Assembly: GCA_944389135.1 (NCBI GenBank)
Contig: CALXLG010000006.1
Coordinates: 1 to 63,757 of the forward strand
Direction of reading: 5' to 3'
Origin: an uncultured Alphaproteobacteria bacterium
GTDB taxonomy: Bacteria; Pseudomonadota; Alphaproteobacteria; Rs-D84
Length of the DNA: 63,757 bases
The notes below the pieces were generated by a model. It was given only the letters and a program-made list of their open reading frames with translations. It was not told the origin of the DNA and did not search any database. Below, one piece after another: positions 39,732 through 47,229 of the stretch (its first letter is position 1; each line of letters opens with the position of its first letter). The position numbers were made by a program, and so were the translations under genes.

Positions 39732-40763
39732 ATGCCTGCAAAGAAAAAAGAAGTAGAAGTCATAGATAATGGCGGGGCAAAAACCGTTAAGAAAAAGACT
39801 TCTTTTGTAACGCATACAAAGCGAATTTTTGCAATATTATCAATTATATGGATTGCGCTGGTAATATGGGCACCTTTATGGGTAAAGAATACGTATTCAC
39901 AGCCAATTAAGAAATCTATTGTTGTATCAATGTTCTTTGATCTGCAAAGAAATATTGTAGAGCAATATGAAAAGTTATTAGATGGTATAAAAGATTCTAT
40001 AAACTTAGAAGAACCGGTTGCTTTTGCAATAGATAAGGTACGTATGGCAGAAGATGCAGTAGACAAGGTAACTGATACAACGGCAAAAGCAAAAGACGCA
40101 ACTGCTAAGGCAGAAGAGACAACTGATAAAGTTCAAGAAACAACAGATAAGGTTCAAAAACTAAGCGGTTTGGCAAGTAAGTTTGGAATTAATACCAGTG
40201 GCGTTGATAAAGCACTAGACAGTGTTAATAAAGGTGTTGATGCTGCAAATTCTGGTATAGATAAAGCGAATGAAACGATTCAAAAAGTTGATGATACTGC
40301 TGCGCTGGTAAATAAAAAGCTGGATGAAATAGAAATGGATTTGACGGGTGTATTACAAGTTCAAATTGATGATATGATTGACAGTGCAATAAAATCGCAA
40401 TTGGATAAAAGCAGCGGTGGTTTGGGTACAACATTGCTAACTAATTATGGTATAGAACATGTTTATCCATGGCGTCCGTCTTCTTGGCCTGTTGCAACGA
40501 AGATTTATAATGATTTAGAGAAATCAAGTTTAAGCACGATTACAATCATAACAGATACAGTAAACAAGTATTTTGGTTATGTTGCATGGGGTTTAGTAAT
40601 TGCTGTTTGGGCATTAGGATTATTGATATGGATTTCAGCGTTTAAGAAAGTTAAAGCGATGATTTCTCCATTTATAGTATGTCCAAGATGCGGTCATACA
40701 TTTACAGATAAGCGTACGGCATATAGCTTATTGAAAGTATTGCAACCGTGGAAATGGTTATAA
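39732..40763 (+). CDS. two-pass membrane protein with central coiled coil and C-terminal CxxC
   Basis: The 343-residue protein has a basic cytoplasmic start, membrane segment one (about 32-51), and a long helical stretch (about 95-205) of repeated Ala-Lys-Asp-Thr heptads (AEDAVDKVTDTTAKAKDATA) ending in Gly/Asp-rich repeats. A second membrane segment is at about 283-305. Near the end is one knuckle, CPRCGHTF, of zinc-ribbon type. The coiled coil resembles apolipoprotein-like bacterial envelope proteins. I recognise no named family. AAAGGAG precedes the ATG. Confidence 0.75.
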   Translation: MPAKKKEVEVIDNGGAKTVKKKTSFVTHTKRIFAILSIIWIALVIWAPLWVKNTYSQPIKKSIVVSMFFDLQRNIVEQYEKLLDGIKDSINLEEPVAFAIDKVRMAEDAVDKVTDTTAKAKDATAKAEETTDKVQETTDKVQKLSGLASKFGINTSGVDKALDSVNKGVDAANSGIDKANETIQKVDDTAALVNKKLDEIEMDLTGVLQVQIDDMIDSAIKSQLDKSSGGLGTTLLTNYGIEHVYPWRPSSWPVATKIYNDLEKSSLSTITIITDTVNKYFGYVAWGLVIAVWALGLLIWISAFKKVKAMISPFIVCPRCGHTFTDKRTAYSLLKVLQPWKWL

Positions 40764-40772
40764 GAAGGCTTA

Positions 40773-40803
40773 AAAACCCGCATTTTTGCGGGTTTTGTTT
40801 TTT
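40773..40803 (+). terminator. terminator of the 39732 gene
   Basis: AAAACCCGCA and TGCGGGTTTT form a 10-bp stem with a T-rich end. Confidence 0.9.
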
Positions 40804-40857
40804 ATATAAAAAACGCTTGCAATTATAAATAATATATGTCAAAATACTGCACACAGT

Positions 40858-40934
40858 GCGAGCGTAGCTCAGTTGGCTAGAGCGCAACCTTGCCAAGGTT
40901 GAGGTCGAGGGTTCGAGCCCCTTTGCTCGCACCA
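40858..40934 (+). tRNA. tRNA-Gly (GCC)
   Basis: The 77-nt gene folds as a cloverleaf. Acceptor arms GCGAGCG and TGCTCGC pair (one G-T), the anticodon loop TTGCCAA holds GCC, the T-loop is TTCGAGC and CCA is encoded. Confidence 0.97.
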
Positions 40935-40941
40935 GAGTTTT

Positions 40942-40969
40942 AAAGAGTTCATTTGAACTCTTTTTTTTT
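40942..40969 (+). terminator. tRNA-Gly terminator
   Basis: AAAGAGTTC and GAACTCTTT form a 9-bp stem with a long T run. Confidence 0.88.
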
Positions 40970-40974
40970 GTAAA

Positions 40975-40999
40975 AAAATAACCGCTATTTTTAGCGGTT
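40975..40999 (-). terminator. terminator of the 41004 gene
   Basis: On the minus strand AACCGCT and AGCGGTT pair and a T run follows. Confidence 0.85.
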
Positions 41000-41003
41000 G
41001 TTT

Positions 41004-41615
41004 TTAATAAGATTTTGCTTGTCCCCACAGAATTTCATTTAATCTTTCAACATCTATATTTGTTCCAGAATTTTTGCTGGTTACAAGATATTTGGTTGCA
41101 TTTTGCAGAACTTCAAATTTTTTCTTGCTGGAAGATGCGGTAAACCTTGTTTTTTCAGCAGCCGTTTGCAATATTCTTTCTTGAAGTGTTAAAAGTTCTT
41201 TTATTTTTTTCTCTAATTCTTGCTTTTCTTTGTCTTGTTGCAGGATTAAATTTTCTAATTGTAGGTTATTATTAATTAATGTTTGCTGAGAATAATTACT
41301 TTGTTTACTTTTTGCTTTGGCTATTTTTTCCACTAATTCTTTTAGTTTTTCAAAAGAAAAAGATGATTTATAAGCTTGGGTATAAGCAATTTCTTTTTTT
41401 AGGGTGTCTTCCGCATACAGCTTAAAAAACCAATTTATTTCGTCTTGGCTATTGCATTGTAATAATCGTTGAATATTTGCAATAAGCTTGATTGTTTTTA
41501 TATCAGGATTGCTTATAACATCCTGAACTTGTGGCAGGAATTTTTTTAATGATTTTATTAATTCGTAACTTTCGCTTACTTTTACTTTTGTATTAGTCGC
41601 AGTTTCTTTAAGCAT
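41004..41615 (-). CDS. coiled-coil hypothetical protein
   Basis: The 203-residue protein is mostly helical with a Gln/Lys/Glu-rich coiled coil (about 110-155: LQLENLILQQDKEKQELEKK) and a Ser/Lys-rich C-terminus. I recognise no family. AAAGGAG lies 5 nt before the ATG at 41615 and rules out the ATG five bases upstream. TATAAT lies about 25 bp upstream on the minus strand. It is divergent from lysS. Confidence 0.7.
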   Translation of the reverse strand: MLKETATNTKVKVSESYELIKSLKKFLPQVQDVISNPDIKTIKLIANIQRLLQCNSQDEINWFFKLYAEDTLKKEIAYTQAYKSSFSFEKLKELVEKIAKAKSKQSNYSQQTLINNNLQLENLILQQDKEKQELEKKIKELLTLQERILQTAAEKTRFTASSSKKKFEVLQNATKYLVTSKNSGTNIDVERLNEILWGQAKSY

Positions 41616-41742
41616 AACATCTCCTTTCAATTATTGACATTATATCATATCTAATTGTTTGAATAAATTTATTTTTTATTGGTGGTCATTGGTGATTTAT
41701 GGTTTTATGGCAATTAATACTTTACTTTTAAATTTTTTTTAG

Positions 41743-41748
41743 TAATAA
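41743..41748 (+). promoter_or_regulatory. candidate -10 of the lysS leader
   Basis: TAATAA here is 16 bp after TTTACT (41721-41726). A start near 41755 would give a leader of about 137 nt containing the short ORF and the terminator. The match to consensus is only moderate. Confidence 0.4.
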
Positions 41749-41782
41749 TAACACTCAACTGGTCAGCATTACAGGGGCAAAG

Positions 41783-41812
41783 ATGTTTATTTGTAAAAAA
41801 ATTTTTTATTGA
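41783..41812 (+). CDS. lysS leader peptide (candidate)
   Basis: A 9-codon ORF, MFICKKIFY, has AGGGG five bases upstream of its ATG and two consecutive AAA Lys codons at 41795-41800. The stop is three bases before the first arm of an antiterminator. Two Lys codons in a low-GC genome are weak evidence alone; the position relative to the terminator and lysS is what makes it notable. Confidence 0.45.
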   Translation: MFICKKIFY

Positions 41813-41815
41813 TAC

Positions 41816-41866
41816 AGTGCGACCTTCAAAGTTATGACGGACGCACTTTTATGCGTCCGTTTTTTA
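41816..41866 (+). promoter_or_regulatory. lysS transcription attenuator (candidate)
   Basis: A 9-bp terminator stem (ACGGACGCA 41837-41845, TGCGTCCGT 41852-41860, then six T) lies 26 bp before lysS although no plus-strand gene ends upstream. AGTGCG-A-CC (41816-41824) can instead pair with GG-A-CGCACT (41839-41847), which overlaps the 5' arm of the terminator. A ribosome stalled on the Lys codons would leave this pairing free; one at the stop codon would cover it and let the terminator form. No reporter or structure data are available. Confidence 0.55.
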
Positions 41867-41891
41867 ATTAACCGCTTAAAAGGAAAAGAAA

Positions 41892-43370
41892 ATGTCAGAA
41901 AATACAAACAACACTACAAAAATATCTTCAAATGAATTAGAAGCGCGCTTGCAAAAGGCTGAAAATATTCGTAAGCGTGATGGGGTTGTTTGGAAAGATA
42001 AATTTGAACGCAGCAGTACGATTGCTGATGCACGTAATTTGTCCGATGGTGCTAAAGTAAAGCTTGCAGGGCGTGTGACCGCTTTGCGTTGGTTAGGCAA
42101 GCTTATGTTTGGGCGTATTTATGATATTGATGGTGAAATTCAATTCTCTATGTCCCGTGAAGAACTGGGTGAGGAGCAATATAAGTTTATGAAAGCGAAT
42201 GTAGACTTGGGTGATTTCATCGGTATTACAGGTGAACTTTATCATACGACAGCAGGTGAATTAACTGTCAAAGTAGCGTCTTATGAAATTTTATCCAAGG
42301 CTTTACGTCCTTTGCCAGAAAAGTTTCATGGGCTTACGGATATGGAAACTAGGTATCGTCAACGCTATCTGGATATAATTTCAAATGAAGATACGCGTAA
42401 TACCATGAAAATGCGCTTTAAGATGTTACGTCTTATTCGTGAATATTTGAATGCAAATGGTTTTGTAGAAGTTGAAACACCGATTATGCAGGTCGTTGCA
42501 AGTGGTGCAGCGGCAAGGCCGTTCATTACTCACCATAATGCGTTGGATGCAGATTTTTATTTACGTATTGCCCCAGAATTATTCTTAAAGCAGACAATTG
42601 CTGCTGGTTTTGATAGGGTTTACGAACTGGGTAAGAACTTCCGCAATGAAGGTATGGACGCAATGCATTTACAAGAATTTACTATGTTGGAATGGTATGC
42701 GGCTTACTGGAATTATAAAGATAACATAGAATTTTCTTGGAATATGGTTCAGAAGCTTATCAAAGACCTGCGTGGTAGCTTGCAGATTGAATACCAAGGT
42801 ACAATGTTAGATTTTAGTAAATATGAAGAAATAGATTACACAGCGCGTATGAATGATTTGCTTGGTGTGGATATTTTAGAATTCAAGGATACAGATGCAT
42901 TGAAAAAGCAACTGGTTGAAAAGGGTATGTTCCCAGCAGATGAGTTAGAACCGTTAAAGTCTGTTCCTTCTATAGTTGACTATGTGTTTAAGCGTAAAAT
43001 CCGTGATCAAATAGTTCAACCAGCGATAGTTTATAATTATCCTGCATATTTGATACCGTTGGCGCGTCGCAATGATGAAGATAATAGACGTATTGATATA
43101 TTCCAGCTTATTGTATGTGGGGCGGAATTAATCAAGGCGTATTCAGAACTTGTTGACCCAATTGTTCAACGTGCTGCATTTGAAGAGCAGGCAAGAAATA
43201 AAGCGGCAGGTGATGAAGAAGCATTTGATTTAGATGAAGATTTCTTGCGTGCAATGGAACACGGTATGCCACCTATTTCTGGGCTTGGATTAGGAATAGA
43301 TAGATTTTTCTCTATTATTGCTAATCAGCCAACTTTAAGAGACGTAATATTGTTCCCAATTATGAAATAG
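41892..43370 (+). CDS. lysS: lysyl-tRNA synthetase, class II
   Basis: LysRS charges tRNA-Lys. The 492-residue protein has an N-terminal OB fold (about 55-150), motif 1 around VEVETPIMQ, motif 2 FRNEGMDAMHLQEFTMLEWY, seen as FRNEGMDAMHLQEFTMLE, and motif 3 GLGLGIDRF. Many alphaproteobacteria use class I LysRS instead, so a class II enzyme is of note. Motif 2 differs from the common [20 protein letters not shown], and some active-site segments (PAYLIPLAR, HGMPP) are also variant. AAAGGAAAAG precedes the ATG. Confidence 0.93.
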   Translation: MSENTNNTTKISSNELEARLQKAENIRKRDGVVWKDKFERSSTIADARNLSDGAKVKLAGRVTALRWLGKLMFGRIYDIDGEIQFSMSREELGEEQYKFMKANVDLGDFIGITGELYHTTAGELTVKVASYEILSKALRPLPEKFHGLTDMETRYRQRYLDIISNEDTRNTMKMRFKMLRLIREYLNANGFVEVETPIMQVVASGAAARPFITHHNALDADFYLRIAPELFLKQTIAAGFDRVYELGKNFRNEGMDAMHLQEFTMLEWYAAYWNYKDNIEFSWNMVQKLIKDLRGSLQIEYQGTMLDFSKYEEIDYTARMNDLLGVDILEFKDTDALKKQLVEKGMFPADELEPLKSVPSIVDYVFKRKIRDQIVQPAIVYNYPAYLIPLARRNDEDNRRIDIFQLIVCGAELIKAYSELVDPIVQRAAFEEQARNKAAGDEEAFDLDEDFLRAMEHGMPPISGLGLGIDRFFSIIANQPTLRDVILFPIMK

Positions 43371-43390
43371 CAAAGGAAGGAGGCTAATAT

Positions 43391-44791
43391 ATGCCTGGCC
43401 GATATTCAGAAAGTTATGCATCAGTTTTATCTGCTGAACAAGATAGAAAAAACCAGATTGCTATTAAAAAAGCACTAGAGTCTGGACGTATAAATGATGA
43501 AGCTGCGCAATATCTATCAGAGTTATATACAGATAGTTTTGTTTGGTTTCGTGAGGTATTTTATTTCTTAGGAAAGTGCTTTGGTGCGCCTAAAGCTCCT
43601 GTTATGAGATATGACTATGAAACAGACAGTGCGATAGATGAACCAATCAAAATTTCTGATATAAACCCATTACATCCCTATATTGTGCATCATCGTTTGG
43701 ATGCAGATCCTATGCGAAACCAGTTTTTTACTAGTGGTGCAGGTCATAAGATTGATTTGGCTGTGTCATCCATTGTAACGGTAATCGTTGGTGCACAGAA
43801 AAATATTGACCGTGCTTTGGATAAAATTACTGGTAAATATTATTCAGCGTATGTTGAAGATGTTGCAAATACAGTTTATCAAGTAATTGCAAAAAACGAA
43901 CGTGAAGCTTCTGCGCGTGCGGTGGCAGACAAAATCCGTGTAAAGCTAAATGAAAAATATGTTTCAACACCAGCGGAAACAGTACTTTCAATAATTGGTT
44001 CTGGACACGAGAAATTGGCTGTAGAATTGGTGCGCGAATTAGATAAGGTCAAACGTCCAAGAATGCGCCTGCAGGATGTTTGGCGTGTAAAATGCTTGTT
44101 TGATTTGATTCCACAGGCAAGAACATTTATAGAACGTGTACAGGCTATGATGCCGGACAGAATTTTGTCTATAAAAGATAAATTTTATGATATGGAAAAC
44201 CCACGTAATTATCGTGATGCAAAGTTAATAATTGATATTGGTAAGGATGGCAGGGTAGTGCCACTAGAGATTATTTGCCAAGTTAGAATGTTTTTTGAGT
44301 TTGAACGTAAAACACATGGTAATTATGAAATTACAAGAAAATCACGAAGCGGCAAAGTTGAAAACAAACGAAAAGCAATTGGGTGCCTCCACGAAGACGG
44401 TATTAAGGAATATAACCTTATGATATGTCAATGCTTAGAAGATTTGTTTGAACGTGTGGGTTGGAATATTTTATACAGTCGTGATAATGGTGTATCTATG
44501 TTTGAAGGTTTCCCAAAACCGTGTACGCTTTATTATCCGCCAAAGATATTAGATATAATAATAGATAAGTTGGATAATGCTATAGAGAATGAGGTATTTC
44601 ATGTTACAAATGCCCCAGCAAAACTGACCCAAGCCCAAGAAAGTGAAATCTTTCGTTTTATGGCGCGGTTCGTTTTAATTGCGGCCATGCCTTATGTTAA
44701 TGTAGATTGGGACGTGCCATCAGATACAATGGCTGGCAAATTGTTTAATTTTGTTATGACAGAAATTCAAAGGTATTATAAAAAAAGTTAA
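43391..44791 (+). CDS. protein with RelA/SpoT-like nucleotidyltransferase region (tentative)
   Basis: The 466-residue protein is mostly unrecognised. Its middle third has features of the Rel/Spo domain: a basic KRPRMRLQDVWRVKCLF helix, IKDKFYDMENPRNYRDAKLII, which resembles the K-D-x-Y/NYRD substrate loop, and PLEIICQVRMFF, which resembles the EIQ-VR strand. Whether it makes or breaks (p)ppGpp, or something else, is unknown; the HD hydrolase motif is not seen. GGAGG precedes the ATG and the gene follows lysS by 20 bp, so it probably shares its control. Confidence 0.5.
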   Translation: MPGRYSESYASVLSAEQDRKNQIAIKKALESGRINDEAAQYLSELYTDSFVWFREVFYFLGKCFGAPKAPVMRYDYETDSAIDEPIKISDINPLHPYIVHHRLDADPMRNQFFTSGAGHKIDLAVSSIVTVIVGAQKNIDRALDKITGKYYSAYVEDVANTVYQVIAKNEREASARAVADKIRVKLNEKYVSTPAETVLSIIGSGHEKLAVELVRELDKVKRPRMRLQDVWRVKCLFDLIPQARTFIERVQAMMPDRILSIKDKFYDMENPRNYRDAKLIIDIGKDGRVVPLEIICQVRMFFEFERKTHGNYEITRKSRSGKVENKRKAIGCLHEDGIKEYNLMICQCLEDLFERVGWNILYSRDNGVSMFEGFPKPCTLYYPPKILDIIIDKLDNAIENEVFHVTNAPAKLTQAQESEIFRFMARFVLIAAMPYVNVDWDVPSDTMAGKLFNFVMTEIQRYYKKS

Positions 44792-44812
44792 AGGGAAATA
44801 TCGTGTTGTTTG

Positions 44813-44848
44813 CCCCATAGGAAATCAAACTATGGGGTGCTTTTTATT
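44813..44848 (+). terminator. terminator of the lysS operon
   Basis: CCCCATAG, a nine-base loop and CTATGGGG are followed by a T-rich stretch. Confidence 0.85.
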
Positions 44849-44941
44849 TTTGCTTGCTTTAGTTTTTCTAATCGGCAACAATTGTTTCAGGACCTCGTGT
44901 TTTTATGGGGACCATAACAAGCATAAGAAAGGAAAGTAATT

Positions 44942-45286
44942 ATGCGTCAAGGTAAAGTAAAATGGTATAATGGTAAGAAGTGCTTCGGGTTCATTACGCC
45001 GGACGCACCGAACGAAAACGGCAATACAGATGATGTATTTGTTCATTCTAGTGCTTTAAAGGCGGCAGGCATCAGGTTCTTGAACGAAAATGATATTGTC
45101 GAATTTGAAGAGGAAGTCCGAAACGATAAATTATCTGTAACTACTTTGAAATTAATCCAGCGTGATGAAGAATCTGCTAAAAGATTTCAAGAACGTCGTG
45201 CGGAACGTCGTCGTGCAAGGGAAGACAGAAAGCAGCGCGAAGAAAAGACAGAACGTCGTTCGGGTTTTGCTTTTTGGAAAAAGTAA
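44942..45286 (+). CDS. cold-shock domain protein with basic tail
   Basis: The 114-residue protein has the cold-shock domain (GKVKWYNGKKCFGFITP with an RNP1-like FGFI, then DVFVHSSAL as RNP2-like) in its first 70 residues. A strongly basic Arg/Glu-rich tail (RFQERRAERRRAREDRK) follows, which is longer than in typical CspA. It probably binds single-stranded RNA as a chaperone. AAAGGAAAG precedes the ATG, and about 90 nt of untranslated leader may allow cold induction. Confidence 0.88.
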   Translation: MRQGKVKWYNGKKCFGFITPDAPNENGNTDDVFVHSSALKAAGIRFLNENDIVEFEEEVRNDKLSVTTLKLIQRDEESAKRFQERRAERRRAREDRKQREEKTERRSGFAFWKK

Positions 45287-45305
45287 TTTTTAATGATTTT
45301 ATTTT

Positions 45306-45330
45306 AACGCCCCTACTGGGGCGTTTTTTA
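45306..45330 (+). terminator. terminator of the cold-shock gene
   Basis: AACGCCCC, TACT and GGGGCGTT form the stem and loop, followed by T residues. Confidence 0.92.
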
Positions 45331-45392
45331 TTCTGTTGATTGCGTAATTTTTTTATGAAATAATTCTATTATTGGATAATAAGGAGTAAATT

Positions 45393-45932
45393 ATGTGGAC
45401 ATTTATAGCTGTCGTTGTCATATTTTTATTATATTTTATTGCGTTATATAATGGATTGATTGCCAGAAAGAATCAAGTTAAAGAAGCTTGGGCGACAGTA
45501 GATACTCAATTAAAAAGAAGATATGACCTTATTCCGAATTTGGTAGAAACAGTGAAAGGTGCGGCAAAACACGAAAAAGAAACGTTGCAATCTGTAATTG
45601 CGGCGCGTGATGCGGCAATGTCTGCAAACGGTCCAGATAAAGCAGATGCCGAGAATCACTTAACGGAAACATTGAAAAGTATTTTTGCGTTATCGGAAAA
45701 TTATCCAACATTGCGTGCAAATGAAAATTTCTTAGAACTACAGCGCGAGTTAACTGATACCGAGACAAAAATCCAAGCTGCACGTCAGTTTTATAATACT
45801 GTTGTTATGGGGCTAAATACTCAAATTCAACAGTTTCCAAGTAATTTGGTTGCAAACATGTTTCATATTACAGAAGAAAAGATGTTTGAAATGGATGATG
45901 CAGAAAAAGTTGCGCCAAAGGTAAAATTTTAG
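45393..45932 (+). CDS. lemA: LemA family protein
   Basis: LemA proteins are membrane-anchored helical proteins of unclear role, often near htpX. The 179-residue protein has one N-terminal membrane segment (about 2-20) and the signature YNGLIARKNQVKEAWATVDTQLKRRYDLIPNLVETVKG, seen as KEAWATVDTQLKRRYDLIPN. AAGGAG precedes the ATG. The gene forms its own unit here. Confidence 0.94.
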   Translation: MWTFIAVVVIFLLYFIALYNGLIARKNQVKEAWATVDTQLKRRYDLIPNLVETVKGAAKHEKETLQSVIAARDAAMSANGPDKADAENHLTETLKSIFALSENYPTLRANENFLELQRELTDTETKIQAARQFYNTVVMGLNTQIQQFPSNLVANMFHITEEKMFEMDDAEKVAPKVKF

Positions 45933-45938
45933 GTTACG

Positions 45939-45958
45939 CCCGCGTCAGCGGGTTTTTT
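45939..45958 (+). terminator. lemA terminator
   Basis: CCCGC, GTCA and GCGGG are followed by six T. Confidence 0.85.
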
Positions 45959-46100
45959 ACTTGATTTTTTAGAAAAAACAGTATAAACTGAGCCACGCTG
46001 GATAACCAGAACTGAATAAGCAGTATGTCTTTTGGTCATATTAGTGATAAGGATTCTGTGAAATGTTCGGCACAAAACAAAAAACCAAAAGGAAAAAATT

Positions 46101-46733
46101 ATGGCAAGAGCAGGTGCAAAACGTAGCACTAGAAAATTGAAAATTGGACGTAGCTTGGGCGTAAATTTATGGGGTCAGGCGAAATCTCCATTTAACAAAC
46201 GTAAATATAAACCTGGTCAGCATGGTCCAACATCTCGTGGTGGTAATTCTTCAGATTACGCAAAGCAGATGCGTGCAAAGCAGACATTGAAAGGTTATTA
46301 TGGTAATATCGGGGAAAAGAAATTCCGTGCTTATTACTTAGAAGCTGCCAATATGAAGGGTGACACACCAGATAACTTAATCGGTTTGTTGGAACGTCGT
46401 TTGGATGCAGTTGTATATCGTGCAAAATTGGCACCAACAGTATTCTCATCTCGTCAGTTGGTAAGCCACGGTCATATCTATGTAAATGGCAAGCGCGTTA
46501 AAATTGCTTCTTATCAGGTAAAACCTGGTGATGTAATCACAGTAAGTGAAAAAGCAAAACAGATGCCATTGGTAGTTTTGGCATTGGAATCTGCAGAACG
46601 CACATTCCCAGATTATATCAATGTAGATAGCGCAAACTTTACAGCGACATTTACTCGCGTACCTATGTTTGCAGACGTACCATATCCTGTTCAGATGTTC
46701 CCAGAATTGGTCGTCGAATTCTATTCTCGTTAA
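46101..46733 (+). CDS. rpsD: 30S ribosomal protein S4
   Basis: S4 binds 16S rRNA early in small-subunit assembly and is a classic translational repressor of its own operon in enterics. The 210-residue protein has the long N-terminal extension and the S4 RNA-binding region [33 protein letters not shown], seen as [28 protein letters not shown] precedes the ATG. TTGATT (45961-45966) and TATAAA (45982-45987) upstream are close to consensus but only 15 bp apart. The unit has a terminator shared with the next locus. Confidence 0.97.
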   Translation: MARAGAKRSTRKLKIGRSLGVNLWGQAKSPFNKRKYKPGQHGPTSRGGNSSDYAKQMRAKQTLKGYYGNIGEKKFRAYYLEAANMKGDTPDNLIGLLERRLDAVVYRAKLAPTVFSSRQLVSHGHIYVNGKRVKIASYQVKPGDVITVSEKAKQMPLVVLALESAERTFPDYINVDSANFTATFTRVPMFADVPYPVQMFPELVVEFYSR

Positions 46734-46743
46734 TAGAAAAAAC

Positions 46744-46768
46744 AAACCGCCGTTTTGGCGGTTTTTTA
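46744..46768. terminator. bidirectional terminator after rpsD
   Basis: AACCGCC, GTTTT and GGCGGTT form a 7-bp stem with T runs on both strands. On the minus strand it would end the RNA candidate at 46769-47027. Confidence 0.88.
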
Positions 46769-47027
46769 ATTGCTTTTTTGGTGGGTCTGCCCCTTTTGTG
46801 TGGAGATAAGATTTTTTTGCACCGTATATAGAAAGTGCAACAGGGCAGAGCCCAAAAAATAACCACCATGGTTAATTCAGGGTGGTTGGAGTTTCTAAAC
46901 AATAACTTGAATTGCGTGCTTATTCAGTATATTCACACACTCCAACCAAAAACAAGGTTGGAGATATTTTTCGTCATCTCTGACGCAAGTTAGGGCTTAG
47001 AATTCCCGTGTGGTAACCCACCATCAC
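46769..47027 (-). ncRNA. structured non-coding RNA candidate, family unknown
   Basis: No gene lies between rpsD and trpS here, but helices are dense. On the minus strand: a 5' GTG/TGGT hairpin with ACCACAC, CGTCA-GAGA-TGACG with a GNRA tetraloop (46972-46985), CTCCAACC/GGTTGGAG (46940-46963) with a second CTCCAACC at 46884-46891 that can pair with the same partner, AACCACC/GGTGGTT (46861-46887), and a long stem with GGGCAGAGCCC (46843-46853) against 46782-46792. A promoter (TATACA, 17 bp, TATACT at 47039-47034) and a terminator bound it. The GNRA loop favours the minus strand. Confidence 0.45.
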
Positions 47028-47033
47028 ACTACA

Positions 47034-47062
47034 AGTATACAATATTTTATTTCATTTGTATA
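47034..47062 (-). promoter_or_regulatory. possible promoter of the 46769-47027 RNA
   Basis: TATACA (47062-47057), 17 bp and TATACT (47039-47034) on the minus strand. The -35 match is partial. Confidence 0.4.
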
Positions 47063-47083
47063 TTTTTATTTATGTGTTATTAT
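47056..47083 (+). promoter_or_regulatory. trpS leader promoter, leaderless type
   Basis: TTGTAT (47056-47061), 16 bp and TATTAT (47078-47083) end 7 nt before the leader-peptide ATG. Confidence 0.55.
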
Positions 47084-47090
47084 TCAAATT

Positions 47091-47141
47091 ATGAGTAGAA
47101 CAGTTCCTTTTGTTTGTTTAATGCGTTGGTGGCACCGCTAA
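47091..47141 (+). CDS. Trp-rich leader peptide of trpS (candidate)
   Basis: A 16-codon ORF encodes MSRTVPFVCLMRWWHR, with two adjacent TGG codons at 47127-47132, three codons before the stop. It begins 7 nt after a -10 box without a ribosome binding site, as leaderless trpL genes of rhizobia do. GGCACC (47131-47136) and GGTTGCC (47142-47148) can form a hairpin across the stop. Only weak hairpins, no strong terminator, lie between it and trpS 88 bp further on, so the mechanism is open. Confidence 0.6.
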   Translation: MSRTVPFVCLMRWWHR

Positions 47142-47229
47142 GGTTGCCTGATTTATTATACTTTTAGCATTTTGTGCTTTTATTTTATGAACAAACAAAT
47201 TATCATAATATCTAAATAAGGATTTTATT

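Noticed and set aside
41837-41866. Simple terminator of an upstream gene
   Set aside because: The only upstream gene is on the opposite strand and ends elsewhere, so the hairpin belongs to the lysS leader.
46663-46902. Minus-strand frame of 79 codons after rpsD
   Set aside because: It overlaps the rpsD end and the structured stretch in the wrong frame and has no start signal.
46769-47027. Riboswitch or tRNA-like element of a known class
   Set aside because: No consensus of TPP, SAM, cobalamin, FMN, glycine or T-box types was recognised; left as an unassigned structured RNA.
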